Positions 48,201 to 54,200 of a DNA stretch of 64,000 nt are shown here, piece after piece. The notes below the pieces were generated by a model that was given only the letters and a program-made list of their open reading frames with translations, made no database searches and was not told the origin of the DNA. Both the position numbers and the translations under genes were made by a program. Where the stretch lies: the NCBI GenBank assembly GCA_011037195.1, contig JAAEAF010002795.1:1-64000 (forward strand), written 5' to 3'. The first letter of the stretch is position 1. Each line of letters opens with the position of its first letter. Source of the stretch: Triatoma infestans (Eukaryota > Arthropoda > Insecta > Hemiptera > Reduviidae).

Positions 48201-51200
48201 GAGGTTTCAGTCTAATAGGTCATTATCAACACTCTGTCTTCACAATTTTACAATTATGTAACAATATAATTGTTAAATGCTTTACACTAGTTGTTGTGGT
48301 GGGTTGTGGTGGTCCCAAGAGCTGGAAAGCATCAGAGACATTTTCCGTGATAGCCTGCTTCTTTTTTAGGCCATCGACCGGTTTCGGGTGTTCGCCCATC
48401 ATGAGGATGAATTTGTCAGTGTGATAACATAGATTTGCACAGAGCAAATTTAGTTTATACACTCTGAGTGCAAATTCATCCTGATGATGGGCGAACGCCC
48501 GAAGACGGTCGATGATCACAAAAAGAAGCAGGATATCACGAAATATCTCTGATGCTCAACACTACTTTGTAATTTAGTATATTAATAATTCCTCACTATT
48601 ATCAAGAACCCATTTATATCAAGATGTAATGATTAGTTGACAGATGAATTTGTTGTTCGTGTTACTTCAATGCACTTGCATGCATCGAATATTTATTATT
48701 TCAATTATTTGGTCTTAAGTATCTATAAGTACACCATTTCCAGCATGTAGAGTCACACGGCTTTATGATGGAACTGGGATGAATGAAAGGACCAGTGAAA
48801 GGAATGTACTCAGGACCGGCTCATTAATAAAACATATTTCCAAGAAGACCAGGAAATAATGTGTAGGGACACCTACCTACATTAACATCTTCCAGGTGTT
48901 CCTAACAAATAATCTCAGAAATAAAATGGAAGCTAGGGAATGAGGGACCTCTGCAGGACAGAAGGTAAATCCAGGAGAGTCGCGGTCACAGATTCATAAG
49001 TATGATTTTTCCAATAATACAATCAATAAATCTATCAACCAATCGTATGAAAAGATGTTCATGGGACGAACTAATAAAGCGAATTATTTAAATTAGAATA
49101 CAAATTTGTTTCATTAATGAGTATTCTTAATACCTTCCTTAACATCTGTTGCTTTAGCAGGGCTGGAGGATTGCTCAGATGGTTCCTCATTATCTAATAA
49201 TCTTTTTTTCATTCTACCTTTGTTATTTTTGCTTCTTAAATTTAATTGACATTGCATTTTTTTTGCGGCCTCCGTAGCCTCCATAGCTTTCTAAAATATA
49301 AACTACGTTAAAAAATTCTATTTAATAAAATAAAAGATAACATTTTGTTTTGTTTTTTTAATTTTTACTTCTTTAAATATCTATATTATCAAACATCCTT
49401 TTGTTCAATATGTGATTAAGAATGGTCGAACGNNNNNNNNNNNNNNNNNNNNTAATAATAATAATAATAATAATAAAAGTAATAATAATAATAATAATAT
49501 TTAATTAATAAATTAAAATTATGTTAAAATAAACGTTACCTTAGCAGCATTTCGTTCCTTCCTAGTTGTTGTCTCTTTTCTTTGATTTCCTGAAATAATA
49601 TTCTTATTTAGATATATTTCACTCTATCCCCCAAAGATTTTACTTCCGAAAATGGATTTGACTGGGCGGAGAGGATTAGAAGCGCAGGGGGGGGGGGTCT
49701 CCAGGATCGAAAAATTCTGCTCCAGAATAGAATAATTTCTAGGAACTTAGAAAAATTAGCAGTTAAACCACGGTTCGTTTAGGAAAGTCTGATGAAATCA
49801 TAAAATGGAACACAGATCAGGTTACGTGGATACTTGTTCCAGGATCATCTCAAGCCGCGCTTTAGGTTCTAAATTTCTTTAGATTATTTGAGGGGTGGTG
49901 ATTAGAGTTAAGATGTGATTTAAGTAAGGTGGATTGGAAAAGGTGTCAACAGAGTTGCCCGGAGGGATCAGTGCTAGGGCCGCAGCTGTGGAAGATTGTG
50001 TTCGATATCTTGACTAAGGAAGTAATCAAAGGAGAGTAGTAGATATGAGCTCCTATGCGGACGATGGGTTAATTTTGATAAGGAGGAATTCACGGAGGCT
50101 GTTGGAAAAACGGGGAATAGGATAATAAGGGTACGTTACACGATGTTTTTGCATCGGGGAACTTAATAAAAACCGATGTTTGTGGGATAGCTAGTAGTAA
50201 TTGAAAAGAAAGAAATATGTTAAATTTGTGGCTAAAATAGAAATAGTACAAGTCCTAGCAGCACTATATGTGTGAAATAAAGTGACCGTTGTTTGGTAAG
50301 TGTACGTGTGAGTGTGTCAGTTAGTCAGTGGGTCTCGAGCAGGCCAGAACATTCGTTCTATACGGCGAATTGCCGTATTAGAATTACTATTTGAATTAGT
50401 ATTTGAATTACTATTCCCTTAAGTTAAAGGGGACAGTATAACGTATTGAGCACTTGCGTCAGGAGCGACGTACGCCAGCGGTGGCGTGACATCTCTCGCA
50501 GTCGAGGAGTTCCTGCACTTTTATGTACCTAGACGAGATTACTACCTTGGAGGCGGCGAAAACATCACCACTACAGGGCCCCAACGTAATATTTGGATTG
50601 AAATTTACTGACACTGGTACCAGACGCCTTATGTTTATTCAAACGAAAATTAATAAACACGAAACTAACACAAAAATAATTAGCAAATTAAACAGGAAAA
50701 AAATAAACATACTGCTGCATTGGGCACTAGCCAGCCCTTTTCTTTTGGTTTTTGTGTGTATATAATATATACTTTTATTATTAGAATTTTGCTTTTCTGG
50801 TTTTCTTGTAAAGTGCACAAATAAGTTAGACTCTAGGTAGAATTTAGTTTTTCTTTGATTGAGGGGATATAACATATTTTACAGAGAATATTTACTTTAC
50901 CTTTTTTTTGTTAATTATATTTATTTATGTTATAGATTTATTTTTTTTATCAGAGTAACAAACTGTAAGGAATAAAAGTAAGGGAACTCCATTGTGGTCA
51001 CCTTATTAGAAGAATTGTAGTGTTTATTCCCCCGTAACCCATTTTTTCGGTTATTATACTGTATGCATCTATTTCTATTTTAGCGGCAGAAGATCAGCAC
51101 CAATCAAATACCCAGGAGTTCACCCTTCACTTCCGCGTTTCCGCTCTTCCCTCTCCGAATCCCCTTCTCCCCACAAACAGCGTGGCGTCCAGCTCCTTAC

Positions 51201-54200
51201 CATTATATTATGCTTTCGGTAGTAGCCCTAATTAACCTACTAGTTCCGTTTCCCGAACTACCATTCACGCCGTCTCCACTGTTGTCTGGCTGAGCACCTG
51301 CACATTTATTACCACCAGGGAAACAGGATAATAGGTAGTGAGGAGTGTATTGTTAATAATATGAGTGTGTCAAGGTTTAAAACGGTGGGTATGATGTTGA
51401 AAAGGATTTTGGCGGAAGATAGGGAGCCAAGGATTAGGTGGGGTGATACGGTTTTGAGAACTGTGGGGAAGGTAAAGTATTTAGGGGTAACAAGGGGCAG
51501 GAGATTCAGCATAAGGGAACATGTGGAGGACGTTACCGCGAGGGCTTCTGGGAAAATGATGGCGGTTTTAAGGGTTTTTAGGAAGAAAAGGGGTAGTTAA
51601 GAGGATTTAGGGGGAGTTTATTTGCTACTGTGTTGTATGCGGCAGGGACGGAGAGAGAGATTAGGTGTCAAAGGAAGAAATAAGTTAATAAGAAAGCAAA
51701 GGCGGGCTTTGTTGAAAATGATTAAAGGGTGTAGGACAGCTCCTGGATTGGTTTATGGGTAATTGCGGAAGATTTTCCGATAGATCTGGAGATGGAGAAA
51801 AGAAGACTGGCATTTTTAGTGAGGAACAGTATGAGGAAGATTTGGGAGAGACTGTTGGATATGTGACAGGGGAGATGGGATGCGGCGGTTAAAGGGAGGT
51901 GGACGTTTGAGTAGTGGGGTAGAATGCCAGATGGCATATTGAACCGGGGTACTATATAATGCAACTTCTGAGTGGACATGGGAATTTTAAGGCAAAATTG
52001 CAGCAGTTGGGTTGTGAGAGGTAAGTAGGGGTGAATATGGGGATGTGAGATAGATGTGTACCATGTGATATTTTACCGGGCTTGTGACCACGAGTCAACT
52101 GTCGTCTGTGTCCTGTATCCGCGCTCACAAGTTGAGGAATGGCTTCGTAGTGGTCGAAGTTTCGTGATGATGATAGTAGTAGTCCCTTTCATCATTCTAG
52201 CAGGCATGCTGGAGATGTGCCTATGGGACTAGTTACTCCAGCACGTATAGATTTTATTCCTCGACATGTCAAGCCCAAGCCCCTCTTCTGGTGTCAGGAG
52301 GATGGTAAAACCGTAGGTCTAATGGCTTACTCACCGCCATTCTAGGCCTTTAAGTAGCGAACTTGTTTCCTCTAGAAAATGATATCACGGATCGTGAGTC
52401 AGCCCAGCAGGATTTTGTATCCGTGCTCACATGTAGAGGAAAGGTTTCATAGTGGCCGAGGATTTGCAGTGATGAAGTAGAGTTCCAGTGTATCAGTTCT
52501 GTAGGAGGAATCTGGCTGGTTTACCCTCAGGAATAGTTCCTTCCGCCTTCTTCCATACCCTCACAACATCCCTGCTCCTATCATCACTACCAATCAGGCC
52601 AATTCAAGGTGGCATAGGACGGGCAAAACAAAGTTTTATCGTTTTGTTGTCTTGGAACTCAACTAGTCAACTAGTAGGATGGATGGTCTTGCCAGGGAGG
52701 GCTCTTCCAGTACCGAGCCCCTTTGCGGCATATCAGATGCCTCTGAGTGTAACTATCAAAACAGAGGGAATGGTTTAGGCTGAATACAAATACTAAGTAC
52801 CAATCATATGACAGGGATATATGATTCTTGCTTCAATTATTAATTAAAATCTACTCGATTAGTGAAACAGCTACGAAGGGTCCCATTACCATTTTTTGAC
52901 ATTTGCAATGGTGATCCACCATTACTTTAGGCTTCCTATTTTTTCTCGTGATGTGGTTCAGCATTTTTTTTTCAGAAAGCTAAACAACATCCAGCTACCA
53001 CAAATTTTATGTTGACAATAACGGAAGCGCATACTACTTTACCATTTTTCCATCACATATAAATGTAGCCATAAAGTTATACACGGTCTCGGACTGGGGG
53101 ATCATACAATTACATGCTCATAACCACTTACTAAATCCACACCAAAGACGCGAGCGAGAGCGCTAGCTGTTAATCAATGAGAGACAATTTAATCATGTAA
53201 ACCTTAGAAATAATAACAACGGAGGGAAGGGATTAGCTCAATGGTAGCACGCTAGCCTCCCATGTTCGCTAGCCATCCCGAGTTCGAGTCCAGTGCTAGA
53301 TTTTTCTTCCTAGCAGCCATGGTCCGTGGATGGAGAATGTTGACTGTAAAGAGAGAACACTGTCCAGAGGTCGGCAGTGCACTGAAAAGCTCCAGACGCC
53401 AATGTTCATAGATGTTGACGCGCCTCAAAAAAAAAACTAACTAAAAATAATTTTTTTTTTTTTTTTTTAAGAACATATGGTAACTATTATTATTGGCAAT
53501 TTACAATTCTCAAAGATGTCGATAACAGAGTAAAATAAAACAGATTATAATGTTGCCAAAAGAAGCTTTATATCCAGGGAGGAAAAAAAAAATTCTGAAT
53601 ATATCATGTTTTATTATTTAGCATAACTGTTTACCATTTTCAGCAGTTTCTTCTGTAAGTTTCCTCCTTCTTGTTTCTGGACTGTCCAACCATTTAACAT
53701 CAAAGTTTTTTGTTGATTTTACCTCTCTCAAAACATACTTCCAATATTCCTTCATGTACTAAATAACAAAAATAAACACAACAATATAAATAAAAAATGA
53801 TGTTCAATTCCACAACTCTTTACCAGGACAATTAAAAAATAGGAAGAAAGAAAATGAATTATGAGGGGATTATTGCACTGCGACCTAAAAGATCTATGTG
53901 CCCCCCGGTGCCTTCTCCAATTACAGCCGGTCTCCAAGCAGGTTATCTAGCTACAGACAACACTACCCATCACCGGACCGTGAGTTGTAGAGGCTCCTAG
54001 GAAGAAAAAATCTAAGGGCAGCATGCTGGATTCGAACCCGGGACCTCCGCGATGCTAGTCCAGCACGCTACCACTGAGCTAATCCCTCCCTTCTCTCTTG
54101 GCTTTCGCCAGTTGACTAGAAATGGAGACCCTAGTTTGGGTACTGTGTTTGTCCTGGTCTGTAAAGTGTAGAGTGTATGTAGTTTAAGTGTATTGTGCAC

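Larger units (their letters stand above)
48288..48560. repeat. Hammerhead-type repeat, inverted pair
   Basis: The two arms face apart around a centre near 48,455. The left arm carries the motif on the minus strand (48,371-48,408) and the right arm on the plus strand (48,477-48,514). It lies in the INCENP exon 4-5 intron. Family landmarks are 'gagctggaaagcatcagag' on the left and 'aaaaagaagcaggatatcac' on the right. Confidence 0.8.
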
